64,000 nucleotides of DNA from NCBI RefSeq assembly GCF_017916455.1, contig NZ_JAFMSY010000001.1:1781977-1845976 (forward strand). Reading direction: 5' to 3'. A model generated the notes under the pieces. It worked only from the letters and a program-made list of their open reading frames with translations. It was not told the origin of the DNA and ran no database searches. The position numbers and the translations under genes were made by a program. The stretch comes from Nocardioides xinjiangensis (GTDB lineage: Bacteria; Actinomycetota; Actinomycetes; Propionibacteriales; Nocardioidaceae). Below, piece by piece: positions 9,430-16,132 of the stretch. How positions within the stretch are numbered: the first letter of the stretch is position 1; every line of letters begins with the position of its first letter.

Positions 9430-9516
9430 GCGCGAGTGGCGGAATAGGCAGACGCGCACGGTTCAGGTCCGTGTGTCCGAAAGGACGTGGGGGTTCAACT
9501 CCCCCCTCGCGCACCA
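9430..9516 (+). tRNA. tRNA-Leu(CAG)
   Basis: An 87-base class II tRNA with encoded CCA. Acceptor arms are GCGCGAG (9430-9436) and CTCGCGC (9506-9512). The anticodon stem CACGG/CCGTG encloses TTCAGGT, giving anticodon CAG. The extra arm is GTCC-GAAA-GGAC, and the T arm is GGGGG-TTCAACT-CCCCC. A tRNA-Leu beside fhaA is the usual actinobacterial arrangement. Confidence 0.96.
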
Positions 9517-9524
9517 CCAGAGCA

Positions 9525-9555
9525 CGAAGGCCCTGGATCACCTCCGGGGCCTTCG
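9525..9555. terminator. Hairpin after tRNA-Leu
   Basis: A perfect 9-bp inverted repeat, CGAAGGCCC (9525-9533) and GGGCCTTCG (9547-9555), lies 9 bases past the tRNA CCA end. There is no strong U tract, as is common in this GC range. It probably terminates the tRNA transcript and possibly the opposing small gene. Confidence 0.6.
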
Positions 9556-9569
9556 TCGTCTCGGCGCAC

Positions 9570-9683
9570 TCACCGCTCCGGCACGAGCCGCTCCGCGGGG
9601 GCGCCGGCGGCCGGGAGCGAGGGCGCGGTGGCGGTGACCGCGAGGGCGAGGACGGTCGGTCCGACGAGGGTGCGCAGTGCCAT
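9570..9683 (-). CDS. Possible small secreted peptide (37 aa)
   Basis: A short frame of 37 residues with a clear GGAGG five bases before its ATG. The peptide has a basic start, a hydrophobic core (LVGPTVLALAVTATA) and an Ala-rich possible cleavage region, so it looks like a signal peptide with a very short mature tail. I recognise no family. It could be a real small secreted peptide, a remnant of a larger gene, or a chance frame; the ribosome-binding site is the main argument for it. It sits alone between the tRNA-Leu hairpin and an oppositely oriented small gene. Confidence 0.35.
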   Translation of the reverse strand: MALRTLVGPTVLALAVTATAPSLPAAGAPAERLVPER

Positions 9684-9788
9684 GGGTGCCTCCGTGGTCG
9701 ACTCCTTCCCGTCGTACTCCTCCAGGTGGGCGGCAGCCACACCCCGGCGGGTGCACGAGGCGGCGCGCCGGCCGGTCACACTGGGCCG

Positions 9789-10118
9789 GTGGCCCAGCCC
9801 GACGGATCGCCGGACGACGCGCCGGATGACGCGCCGGACGACGAGAGGTGGCTGGTCGTCGACGGCCGCCGGTGGCGGCGCACGGACCCCGCCATCCCGG
9901 CCGCCGAGCTCGCCCGCCTGAAGTCGCACCTCGGTCGCGGCCGCTCCGGGGTCCGCACGGCGCGCGACGACGCGGAGCTCGCGGCGACCCGGCACCGGAC
10001 GCAGCTCGCGAAGGTCGGGCTCGGGGAGCGTGGCACCCCGTGGTGGGAGCAGACCGACGCCCAGCGCCGGGAGCGCTGGGAGTCGGCGTTGGCCGAGCTC
10101 GACGCCCTGGACGACTAG
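9789..10118 (+). CDS. Conserved actinobacterial small protein, function unknown (109 aa)
   Basis: Charged protein of 109 aa with no signal or membrane segment. After an Asp-Pro-Asp-rich start (three SPDDAPDD-like repeats) comes a recognisable core: ERWLVVDGRRWRRTDP, then a helical Arg-rich segment and a conserved-looking KVGLGERGTPWWE motif. Similar proteins occur across actinobacteria, sometimes annotated as biopolymer transporter Tol-like without experimental support. The GTG start was chosen because the match to the family begins just after it; upstream extension would run into the tRNA region. Probably monocistronic. Confidence 0.7.
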   Translation: MAQPDGSPDDAPDDAPDDERWLVVDGRRWRRTDPAIPAAELARLKSHLGRGRSGVRTARDDAELAATRHRTQLAKVGLGERGTPWWEQTDAQRRERWESALAELDALDD

Positions 10119-10193
10119 CCGAGCCCGTCGACGGCGCGGACCTCGACGTCCGCCCACCACGACACCGGCTGCAGGGCCATCCTCCGCGCTCGG

Positions 10194-10199
10194 CATACT
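10194..10199 (+). promoter_or_regulatory. Leaderless-type -10 (CATACT) of the nitroreductase gene
   Basis: CATACT ends 6 nt before the ATG at 10206 and no Shine-Dalgarno is present, which fits a transcript starting at or next to the start codon. Confidence 0.45.
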
Positions 10200-10205
10200 C
10201 GCCCG

Positions 10206-10829
10206 ATGACCGACCGCGCTCCCCAGCACACCGCCGAGAGCCTCGCCGAGCCGATGCGGTCCCGCTGGAGCACGAGCGTGTACGACGACGCGCACCGGCT
10301 GGCCGACCACGAGATCGAGACCCTGCTGCGGGCGGCACAGTGGGCGCCGAGCAAGGGCAACACCCAGCCGTGGCTGTTCTTCGTGTGCGTGCGCGGCACG
10401 GCCAACCACGACCGGCTGCTCCTCACCCTGAGCCGCGGCAACTCCGGATGGGTGCCGCGGGCCTCGGTCGTCTTCGTCACCGCCGCCCACGTGCGCACGG
10501 GTGCCGAGCCGGACGCGCCGGCGTACAGCGACCACGCGCTCTACGACGTGGGCCAGGCCGCCGCGCACCTCACGCTGCAGGCCCATGCGATGGGGCTGCA
10601 CGCCCACCAGTTCGCCGGCTTCGACCACGACGCCCTCGCCGCCGCGCTGGGCGTGCCGCCCACTCACCGGGTGCTGACGGGCATCGCCGTCGGGGTGCCC
10701 GGGGACCCGGCCGAGGTGGACGAGCGCACCGCCGCGCGCGACCACCGCGAGCGCGTGCGCAGGCCGCTGGAGGAGTGGGCGTTCGGCGGGCGGTTCGGCG
10801 AGCCGTGGGTGGCAGACTCGCCGTCATGA
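10206..10829 (+). CDS. Nitroreductase family protein
   Basis: FMN-dependent oxidoreductase of 207 aa. The family signature is RSRWSTSVYDDAHRLADHEIETLLRAA in the first 45 residues (an Arg-rich FMN phosphate contact), then WAPSKGNTQPW, typical of the flavin-binding loop. A C-terminal GVPGDP segment also fits. Such enzymes reduce nitro compounds, quinones or flavins with NAD(P)H; the natural substrate cannot be told from sequence. Its stop overlaps the start of the glutathione peroxidase gene (ATGA), so the two probably form a small redox-stress operon. Confidence 0.85.
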   Translation: MTDRAPQHTAESLAEPMRSRWSTSVYDDAHRLADHEIETLLRAAQWAPSKGNTQPWLFFVCVRGTANHDRLLLTLSRGNSGWVPRASVVFVTAAHVRTGAEPDAPAYSDHALYDVGQAAAHLTLQAHAMGLHAHQFAGFDHDALAAALGVPPTHRVLTGIAVGVPGDPAEVDERTAARDHRERVRRPLEEWAFGGRFGEPWVADSPS

Positions 10830-11302
10830 CATCGCTCACCGACTTCTCGGCGGTCGCCATCGACGGCACCGACACCGACCTGTCCGCCTACGAGGGCAAG
10901 GTCGTGCTGGTAGTCAACACCGCCTCGCAGTGCGGCTTCACCGGCCAGTACAAGGGGCTGCAGCAGCTGCAGGACGCCTACGGCGACCGGGGGCTCGTCG
11001 TGCTCGGCTTCCCGTGCGACCAGTTCGGCGGCCAGGAGCCGGGGGACGAGGCGGAGATCTCGGAGTTCTGCGAGCGCACCTTCGGCGTGACGTTCCCGCT
11101 GTTCGCCAAGGTCGAGGTCAACGGGAAGGGCGAGCACCCGCTCTACACCTGGCTCAAGCAGTCGAGGGGCGGCATGCTCGGCAGCACCATCAAGTGGAAC
11201 TTCACCAAGTTCCTCATCGGCCGCGACGGGCAGGTCATCGACCGCTACGCCCCCACCACGGAGCCGGAGAAGATCGCCGGCGACATCGAGAAGGCGTTGT
11301 GA
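10826..11302 (+). CDS. Glutathione peroxidase family (thiol peroxidase)
   Basis: Cytoplasmic peroxidase of 158 aa, the usual length of the family. The peroxidatic cysteine is in NTASQCGFTGQY (about residue 35). The other catalytic positions are in GFPCDQFGGQEPG (Gln) and KWNFTKFLI (Trp, Asn). It is a Cys form, not Sec, although this genome has Sec machinery. Actinobacteria generally lack glutathione, so thioredoxin or mycoredoxin is the likelier reductant (family knowledge, not seen here). Translationally coupled to the nitroreductase gene. Confidence 0.92.
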   Translation: MTSLTDFSAVAIDGTDTDLSAYEGKVVLVVNTASQCGFTGQYKGLQQLQDAYGDRGLVVLGFPCDQFGGQEPGDEAEISEFCERTFGVTFPLFAKVEVNGKGEHPLYTWLKQSRGGMLGSTIKWNFTKFLIGRDGQVIDRYAPTTEPEKIAGDIEKAL

Positions 11303-11368
11303 CCCGCGAGCCGGTCGAGCAGCGACCGTGCGCTGACCGGAGGGCATCGACCGGAGCGCGGTGACGCC

Positions 11369-12634
11369 TCAGGACAGGGTGGGCGCGTCCGGTCCGACGC
11401 GCTCGGCCAGCCACTGCGCCACCTGCGCCTCGGACGGCGCGAGGCCGTCACTGATCACGTGCGGCGCGACGCGGGAGAAGTAGTCGGTCACCATCCCGTC
11501 GGACTCGCGCACCAGCATCCCCGCAGCCTCGCCGTCGACGATCCACGACCCGAGCACCACGCGGTTGCCCTCGAAGCTCGGGAGGTCGGTGTAGGCCTGG
11601 TAGACCCAGCCCTCCGCGCCGTAGCCGCCCGGCATGACGACGTCCTCGAGCATGTCGTCGAGGTGGATCCGGATGTTGTCGCCCTCCCGCCCGTGCAGGG
11701 GCTTGGCGACCCAGCGCTCGAGCTCGCGCGGCTCGTCGAAGTACGCCGGCAGCAGCAGGCGGTGGCGCGGGAACAGCTCCCACAGCACCGGGAGCAGCGC
11801 CTTGGTGCTGAGGAGCACCTTCCACGCCGGCTCGATCCACTTCGTCGGCCGCGACTCCAGCTGGTCGACGACGTAGCGGCCGAACGGCTCGGCGAGCATC
11901 TCCTCCCACGCGTAGAGCTTGAACGCGTTGCGCAGCGGCTCGTCGTGGACGTCGCGGTAGTCGCGGGTGTCTGGGTTCCACCCGACCTCCGCCATGGGGT
12001 GGGCGAGGGCGATCCACCCGGCCTGGATGGCGGTGTCCATCAGGTAGTGGACGGTCATCTCCATCTCGCCGCCGTCGTAGGAGTCCTCCTCGCCGAGGTC
12101 GTAGAGGAAGTGCAGGCGGTCGCCGTCGAAGTGCCCCGAGCGGCGCAGCTTGCGCCAGCCGGCGATCAGCCGGTCGTGGACGGAGTTCCACTGGTCCATC
12201 TCCGGCATGACGTCCTCCATCCAGTTCCACTGGATGATCCCGGTCTCGACGAGCCCGGTGGGGGTGTCGCCGTTGATCTCGAGCATCTTGATGGACCCGT
12301 CGGCGCCGTAGGCCAGGTCGAAGCGCGCGTAGAGCGCGGGGTCGCCGGCCTCGATGGACCGGCGCACGACCGCCAGCGAGCCCGGCGGGAGCCCGAGCCG
12401 CTCGTCGGTCATCGTCGTGGCCATGTGGGTCACGGCCTGCAGGCACATCGCCCACAGCTCCTCGGTGGCGGCCTCGAGGGCCTCCACCTCCTCCATGGTC
12501 ACCTCGTACCAGGCGTCCTCGTTCCAGTACGGGAGCTCCGAGCCGTCCGGCATCTTCGTGACCGGGAAGACCAGTCCCTGCTCCACGACGGTGTCGCGCC
12601 AGCCCTCACGCGCCCGCGACCGGTGCCGCCACAT
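11369..12634 (-). CDS. Glutathionylspermidine synthase-like ATP-grasp ligase
   Basis: Protein of 421 aa matching the C-terminal synthetase half of glutathionylspermidine synthase and the YgiC/YjfC group. These are ATP-grasp amide ligases without the amidase domain. Visible segments include YARFDLAYGADGSIKMLEINGDTPTGL (ATP-grasp metal and substrate region), WKVLLSTKALLPVLWELFPRH, and VAKPLHGREGDNIRIH (nucleotide-binding Lys region), then GSWIVDGEAAGMLVRESD near the end. The product is unknown; a peptide or polyamine conjugate is the usual suggestion. It is the last gene of a minus-strand run with a DUF350 membrane protein, a lipoprotein and an ion channel, a combination that recurs in bacteria and is often linked to envelope stress. 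Confidence 0.88.
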   Translation of the reverse strand: MWRHRSRAREGWRDTVVEQGLVFPVTKMPDGSELPYWNEDAWYEVTMEEVEALEAATEELWAMCLQAVTHMATTMTDERLGLPPGSLAVVRRSIEAGDPALYARFDLAYGADGSIKMLEINGDTPTGLVETGIIQWNWMEDVMPEMDQWNSVHDRLIAGWRKLRRSGHFDGDRLHFLYDLGEEDSYDGGEMEMTVHYLMDTAIQAGWIALAHPMAEVGWNPDTRDYRDVHDEPLRNAFKLYAWEEMLAEPFGRYVVDQLESRPTKWIEPAWKVLLSTKALLPVLWELFPRHRLLLPAYFDEPRELERWVAKPLHGREGDNIRIHLDDMLEDVVMPGGYGAEGWVYQAYTDLPSFEGNRVVLGSWIVDGEAAGMLVRESDGMVTDYFSRVAPHVISDGLAPSEAQVAQWLAERVGPDAPTLS

Positions 12635-12661
12635 GTCCGATCCTCCCGCTCGTCCGGGCCG

Positions 12662-13120
12662 TCAGGCGATGCTGGCGCAGACGATGGCGCCGACGGAGAG
12701 GGCGACGGCGGCTGCGACGTGGGCCAGCGGGCGCACGGGACCGGGCTCGGTCACGATCTGGCGCAGGTTGCCCGGGGTGATCGCCTCGACGGCGAAGAAC
12801 ATGGCGGTGTTGAGGGCGATGCCGAGGGCCCCGAAGCACACGGTCCACACCAGCGCCCAGCCCAGCGACGTCTCCCCGTTGGTCCAGATGGCGGTGAAGA
12901 GCACCGCTGCGTTGGAGAGGAGCCAGGCCGAGGTGACCACGCCCGCGCCGCGCGAGTGCGCGTGCACCGACTCGTTGCCGTTCTCGTCCACGCCACGCAG
13001 GTGCGTGCCGAGGTGGCCCGGCGTCGCCAGGTCGAGGACGTAGTAGGCCGCGACGAGCATCGCGCCGCCGACGAGGGCGTACGCTACGGCGTGGAGGAGG
13101 GCGTTGATCAGGTCGGTCAC
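12662..13120 (-). CDS. DUF350 membrane protein
   Basis: Integral membrane protein of 152 aa with about four hydrophobic segments and no signal peptide. The N-terminal LHAVAYALVGGAMLVAAYYVLDLATPG and the AWLLSNAAVLFTAIW segments are characteristic of the DUF350 (YjfL-like) family, whose function is unknown. The GTG start has GGAGA six bases upstream. It lies between a lipoprotein gene (84-base gap) and the ATP-grasp ligase gene (27-base gap), the same partners found in the E. coli yjfLMC arrangement. Confidence 0.85.
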   Translation of the reverse strand: MTDLINALLHAVAYALVGGAMLVAAYYVLDLATPGHLGTHLRGVDENGNESVHAHSRGAGVVTSAWLLSNAAVLFTAIWTNGETSLGWALVWTVCFGALGIALNTAMFFAVEAITPGNLRQIVTEPGPVRPLAHVAAAVALSVGAIVCASIA

Positions 13121-13203
13121 GGGTGTCTCCTGGGAGGCAGGCGGGAGTCGGGACGAGGGGGCGAGCCGGGCGGGGTCCCGGGGATCGGGCGACGCGGCAG
13201 TGC

Positions 13204-13590
13204 TCAGCCGAAGCCGCGGGAGCTGCCGCCGAACCCGCCCTTGGTGGTGGCGGACTTGACGGTGGATCCCCCGGTGGTCGGCAGGCCGCCGCGCTGCACC
13301 GAGCCGTTGAGGGTGCTGCCGCGGAACGTGCCGCCCGTGGCCGGCTGGCCGATCGCGGGGATCCGCGAGCTGGCGCCGAGGTAGTACCAGAAGAAGCCGC
13401 CGCCCACGCCGTTGTAGTCGGAGTCGTCGTCGCACTGGTCGTCGTCGACGCGCTCCTGGGTCTCGGGGTCGACGCAGACCGCGGCGTAGTCGGCGCTCGA
13501 CGAGCACCCGGTCAGGCTGCTGGCCATGAGCGCGGTGATGCCCAGCGAGATGCTGGTGGACCGCATGCGGCGGCGGGTGGGCGTGGTCAT
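13204..13590 (-). CDS. Small lipoprotein of the DUF350/ATP-grasp module
   Basis: Secreted lipoprotein of 128 aa. An Arg-rich start and hydrophobic core lead to the lipobox LTGC at about residue 29. The mature part has an acidic patch (ETQERVDDDQCDDDSDYN), a GGGFFWYYLG motif and a Gly/Ser/Thr-rich tail with repeated GG-S/T-T pairs. The CxD...DDDxC plus FWYY pattern and position resemble the DUF1190 (YjfM/YgiB) lipoproteins that accompany DUF350 genes; I offer that as a likely but unproven match. Its ATG overlaps the channel stop by 4 bases (ATGA). Confidence 0.75.
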   Translation of the reverse strand: MTTPTRRRMRSTSISLGITALMASSLTGCSSSADYAAVCVDPETQERVDDDQCDDDSDYNGVGGGFFWYYLGASSRIPAIGQPATGGTFRGSTLNGSVQRGGLPTTGGSTVKSATTKGGFGGSSRGFG

Positions 13591-14159
13591 CGGGTGCCTC
13601 CGGGCGGGTCCTGGACGTCGAACTTCGGCTTGAACATCGCGAGCATCTGCTCGGCGACGTCGGTCGTGGCCGCGTCGGCAGCCTCGTGCTCGGCGAGCCG
13701 CTGCTCGAGCCACTCGCGACCGTGCTGCGCCTCGAGCGAGGCGAGCGTGAGGTGCTCGAGCCGGTCTATGCGCTCGTGGACGTCCTCGAGGACCGTCGCG
13801 ACGGCGAGGGACTCCTTGTCGAAGACGAGGTTGGCGATCACGTGCCCGATCGCGATCGGGACGAGCACGAGCATCGACACGATGAGGATCGCGCCGACCG
13901 CGCGGCCGGCGGTGGTGGAGGGGTAGAAGTCGCCGTAACCGACGGTCGAGCCGGTGACGATGCCCCACCAGAGGCTCTCGATCGGGCCCTTGTCCTCGAG
14001 CAGGGCGTACACGAACGAGCACGCCACCCAGGTGCCGAGGACGACCAGCACCAGCAGGTGCGGTGCGTTGACGAGGGTGCGGACGGGTCGGGTGATGAAG
14101 CCGAGCCGTCGGGCCAGGCTCGCATCGGCCTGCTCGACGTCGGTGGCCACCTCGGCCAT
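13587..14159 (-). CDS. Two-TM potassium channel protein
   Basis: Protein of 190 aa with two membrane helices around a pore loop. The K+ selectivity filter STVGYGDFYP is intact (about residue 72). The outer helix reads LLVLVVLGTWVACSFVYALLE and the inner helix GRAVGAILIVSMLVLVPIAIGHVIA. A soluble C-terminal region (about residues 110-185) is helical and charged, possibly a coiled coil, and has no RCK/TrkA-N nucleotide-binding motif. It is first in an operon with a lipoprotein, a DUF350 protein and an ATP-grasp ligase, so its conductance may be tied to that module. The ATG is preceded by a weak purine-rich site. Confidence 0.88.
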   Translation of the reverse strand: MAEVATDVEQADASLARRLGFITRPVRTLVNAPHLLVLVVLGTWVACSFVYALLEDKGPIESLWWGIVTGSTVGYGDFYPSTTAGRAVGAILIVSMLVLVPIAIGHVIANLVFDKESLAVATVLEDVHERIDRLEHLTLASLEAQHGREWLEQRLAEHEAADAATTDVAEQMLAMFKPKFDVQDPPGGTR

Positions 14160-14243
14160 GCACGCACCCCCGTTCCCTCGCGCTGTCGCGGCGACTATAG
14201 GTCTTCCCGCGGGGCCGCCCGTCAAACGTACGCCAGCCGGCGG

Positions 14244-14525
14244 CTAGCCGGCGACGAGGTCGGCGTACTCCGGGTGCTTCTCGACGTACGACGCGACGTA
14301 GGTGCAGGAGGGCACGACCCTCAGCCCGCGCGCGCGGGCGTCGTCGAGCGCCGACGAGGCGAGCGTGGCGGCGTGGCCCTCACCGGAGAAGGCCTCCGGC
14401 ACCTCGGTGTGCGCCAGGTCGATGACGTCGCCCTCCAGCCGGTAGGCGAGGAGGCCGACGAGCTCGTCGCCGGAGCGGAGCTCGTAGCGATGCTTCTCCG
14501 GGTTGTCCACGAAGTCGGTGTCCAC
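14244..14525 (-). CDS. Small GNAT-like N-acetyltransferase (YjdJ type)
   Basis: Cytoplasmic protein of 93 aa matching the short GNAT-like family (Gcn5-related, YjdJ/YidJ type). Motifs are ELRSGDELVGLLAYRLEGDVIDLAHTEVPEAFSGEGHAATLASSALDDARARGL, then PSCTYVASYVEKHPEY. The Gly-rich acetyl-CoA loop GEGHA sits in the middle. The substrate is unknown. The GTG start is supported by a TAGGCT hexamer exactly 6 nt upstream, indicating a leaderless transcript. It is divergent from the malic enzyme gene. Confidence 0.85.
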   Translation of the reverse strand: MDTDFVDNPEKHRYELRSGDELVGLLAYRLEGDVIDLAHTEVPEAFSGEGHAATLASSALDDARARGLRVVPSCTYVASYVEKHPEYADLVAG

Positions 14526-14531
14526 ACCATG

Positions 14532-14537
14532 AGCCTA
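14532..14537 (-). promoter_or_regulatory. Leaderless-type -10 (TAGGCT) of the GNAT gene
   Basis: Read on the minus strand, TAGGCT is followed by 6 nt and then the GTG start at 14525. No Shine-Dalgarno is present. Confidence 0.55.
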
Positions 14538-14585
14538 GACCGACCCGACTTGCCCGTAACCCTCGCCGGGGGAGAGGGTCGGGGC

Positions 14586-15965
14586 ATGGCAGCAACCGCG
14601 TCGTCCTACTCGATCACCATGCGGTTGTACACCGCCCCGGACCACAGCGTCGTCGGCGCCGTCGCGACCACGATCGCGCACAACGGCGGCGTGGTGACCG
14701 CCATCGACGTGACGGAGTCGCGCCACGACCGGCTGACCGTCGACGTGACGTGCTCGGCGGCCGACGCCGGCCACTCGCAGGAGCTCGTGGCGGCGGTGTC
14801 CGAGGTCGAGGGCGTCACGGTCCACAAGGTCAGCGACCGGACGTTCCTGCTCCACCTCGGCGGCAAGATCGAGGTCACCTCCAAGGTGCCGCTGCGCACC
14901 CGCGACGACCTGTCGATGGCCTACACGCCGGGCGTGGGCCGGGTGTCGATGGCGATCCACGACAACCCCGAGGACGTCCGCAAGCTCACGATCAAGGGCA
15001 ACTCCGTCGCCGTCGTCACCGACGGCTCGGCGGTCCTGGGCCTGGGCAACATCGGCCCCGGCGCGGCGATGCCGGTGATGGAGGGCAAGGCCGCGCTGTT
15101 CAAGCGGTTCGCCGACATCGACGCCTGGCCGATCTGCCTGGCCAGCCAGGACACCGACGAGATCGTGAAGGCCGTCGAGATGATCGCCCCCGGCTTCGGG
15201 GGCATCAACCTGGAGGACATCGCGGCGCCGCGCTGCTTCGAGATCGAGGCGCGGCTGCGTGAGTCGCTCGACATCCCGGTCTTCCACGACGACCAGCACG
15301 GCACCGCGATCGTGGTGCTGGCGGCCCTGACCAACGCGCTGCGCTGCGTGGAGAAGCAGCTGACCGACGTGCGCATCGTGGTGTCCGGCGCCGGCGCCGC
15401 CGGCACGGCCATCGTCACCCTGCTGCTCGCCGCCGGTGCCCGCGACGTGGTGGTGGTCGACCGCGAGGGTGCGCTCGCCGCCGGCGACGGGTCGCTGTCG
15501 GTCGCCCACACCGAGCTCGCGGCCGCCACGAACCCGCGCCGCGCGACCGGGTCGCTGCAGGAAGTGCTCGTGGACGCCGACGTCTTCATCGGCGTCTCCG
15601 CGCCGCGCATCCTCGACCCGCAGTGGATTCCGACGATGGCGCCCAAGCCGGTGGTGTTCGCGCTGGCCAACCCCGACCCGGAGGTCGACCCGGCCGAGGC
15701 CGACAAGTACGCCGCCGTCGTCGCGTCGGGCCGCTCGGACTACCCCAACCAGATCAACAACGTGCTGGCCTTCCCCGGCGTCTTCCGCGGCCTGCTCGAC
15801 GCCGGCGCCGACGAGGTCACCGTCGACATGCTGCTGCGCGCGGCCAAGGCGATCGCCGACACGGTGAGCGCCGAGGAGCTGCACCCGGCGTTCATCATCC
15901 CGAGCGTGTTCCACCCCGACGTGACCAAGCGGGTGGCCTCGGCGATCAGCGGTCGCGAGGGCTGA
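14586..15965 (+). CDS. NAD(P)-dependent malic enzyme with N-terminal ACT-like domain
   Basis: Enzyme of 459 aa that oxidatively decarboxylates malate to pyruvate. Residues 1-85 form an ACT-like regulatory domain (SYSITMRLYTAPDHSVVGAVATTI). The catalytic part shows YTPGVGRVS, KGNSVAVVTDGSAVLGLGNIG, INLEDIAAPRCFEIE, FHDDQHGTA (metal-binding Asp pair) and the Rossmann motif GAGAAGTA. The ACT-fused form is common in actinobacteria and probably responds to an amino acid or related effector. GGAGAGGG lies 6-8 nt before the ATG. It converges on the MMPL gene across a hairpin repeat. Confidence 0.93.
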   Translation: MAATASSYSITMRLYTAPDHSVVGAVATTIAHNGGVVTAIDVTESRHDRLTVDVTCSAADAGHSQELVAAVSEVEGVTVHKVSDRTFLLHLGGKIEVTSKVPLRTRDDLSMAYTPGVGRVSMAIHDNPEDVRKLTIKGNSVAVVTDGSAVLGLGNIGPGAAMPVMEGKAALFKRFADIDAWPICLASQDTDEIVKAVEMIAPGFGGINLEDIAAPRCFEIEARLRESLDIPVFHDDQHGTAIVVLAALTNALRCVEKQLTDVRIVVSGAGAAGTAIVTLLLAAGARDVVVVDREGALAAGDGSLSVAHTELAAATNPRRATGSLQEVLVDADVFIGVSAPRILDPQWIPTMAPKPVVFALANPDPEVDPAEADKYAAVVASGRSDYPNQINNVLAFPGVFRGLLDAGADEVTVDMLLRAAKAIADTVSAEELHPAFIIPSVFHPDVTKRVASAISGREG

Positions 15966-16055
15966 GCTCCGGCGCCGGGGCGGGCGCGGGGGCGGCGCGG
16001 CGGCCGGGGGGCGGGCGGGCGAACGACTGACGGGGCCGGACTTCGAGGGGTCTTC

Positions 16056-16117
16056 GTGAACTTCCGGGGGTCTGCACGCCACCGGAAGTTCACGATCCCC
16101 CGCTTGAGCGGGGGATC
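16056..16117. repeat. Two-hairpin intergenic element, copy 1
   Basis: Two adjacent perfect inverted repeats lie between convergent genes. The first has 12-bp arms GTGAACTTCCGG (16056-16067) and CCGGAAGTTCAC (16082-16093) around a 14-base loop. The second is near-palindromic at 16094-16117, with GATCCCCCGCT and AGCGGGGGATC arms around TG. Related modules recur at 24133-24214. It may act as a bidirectional terminator, but its recurrence suggests a dispersed repeat family. Confidence 0.8.
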
Positions 16118-16132
16118 CGCGCGTCGCCCGCC

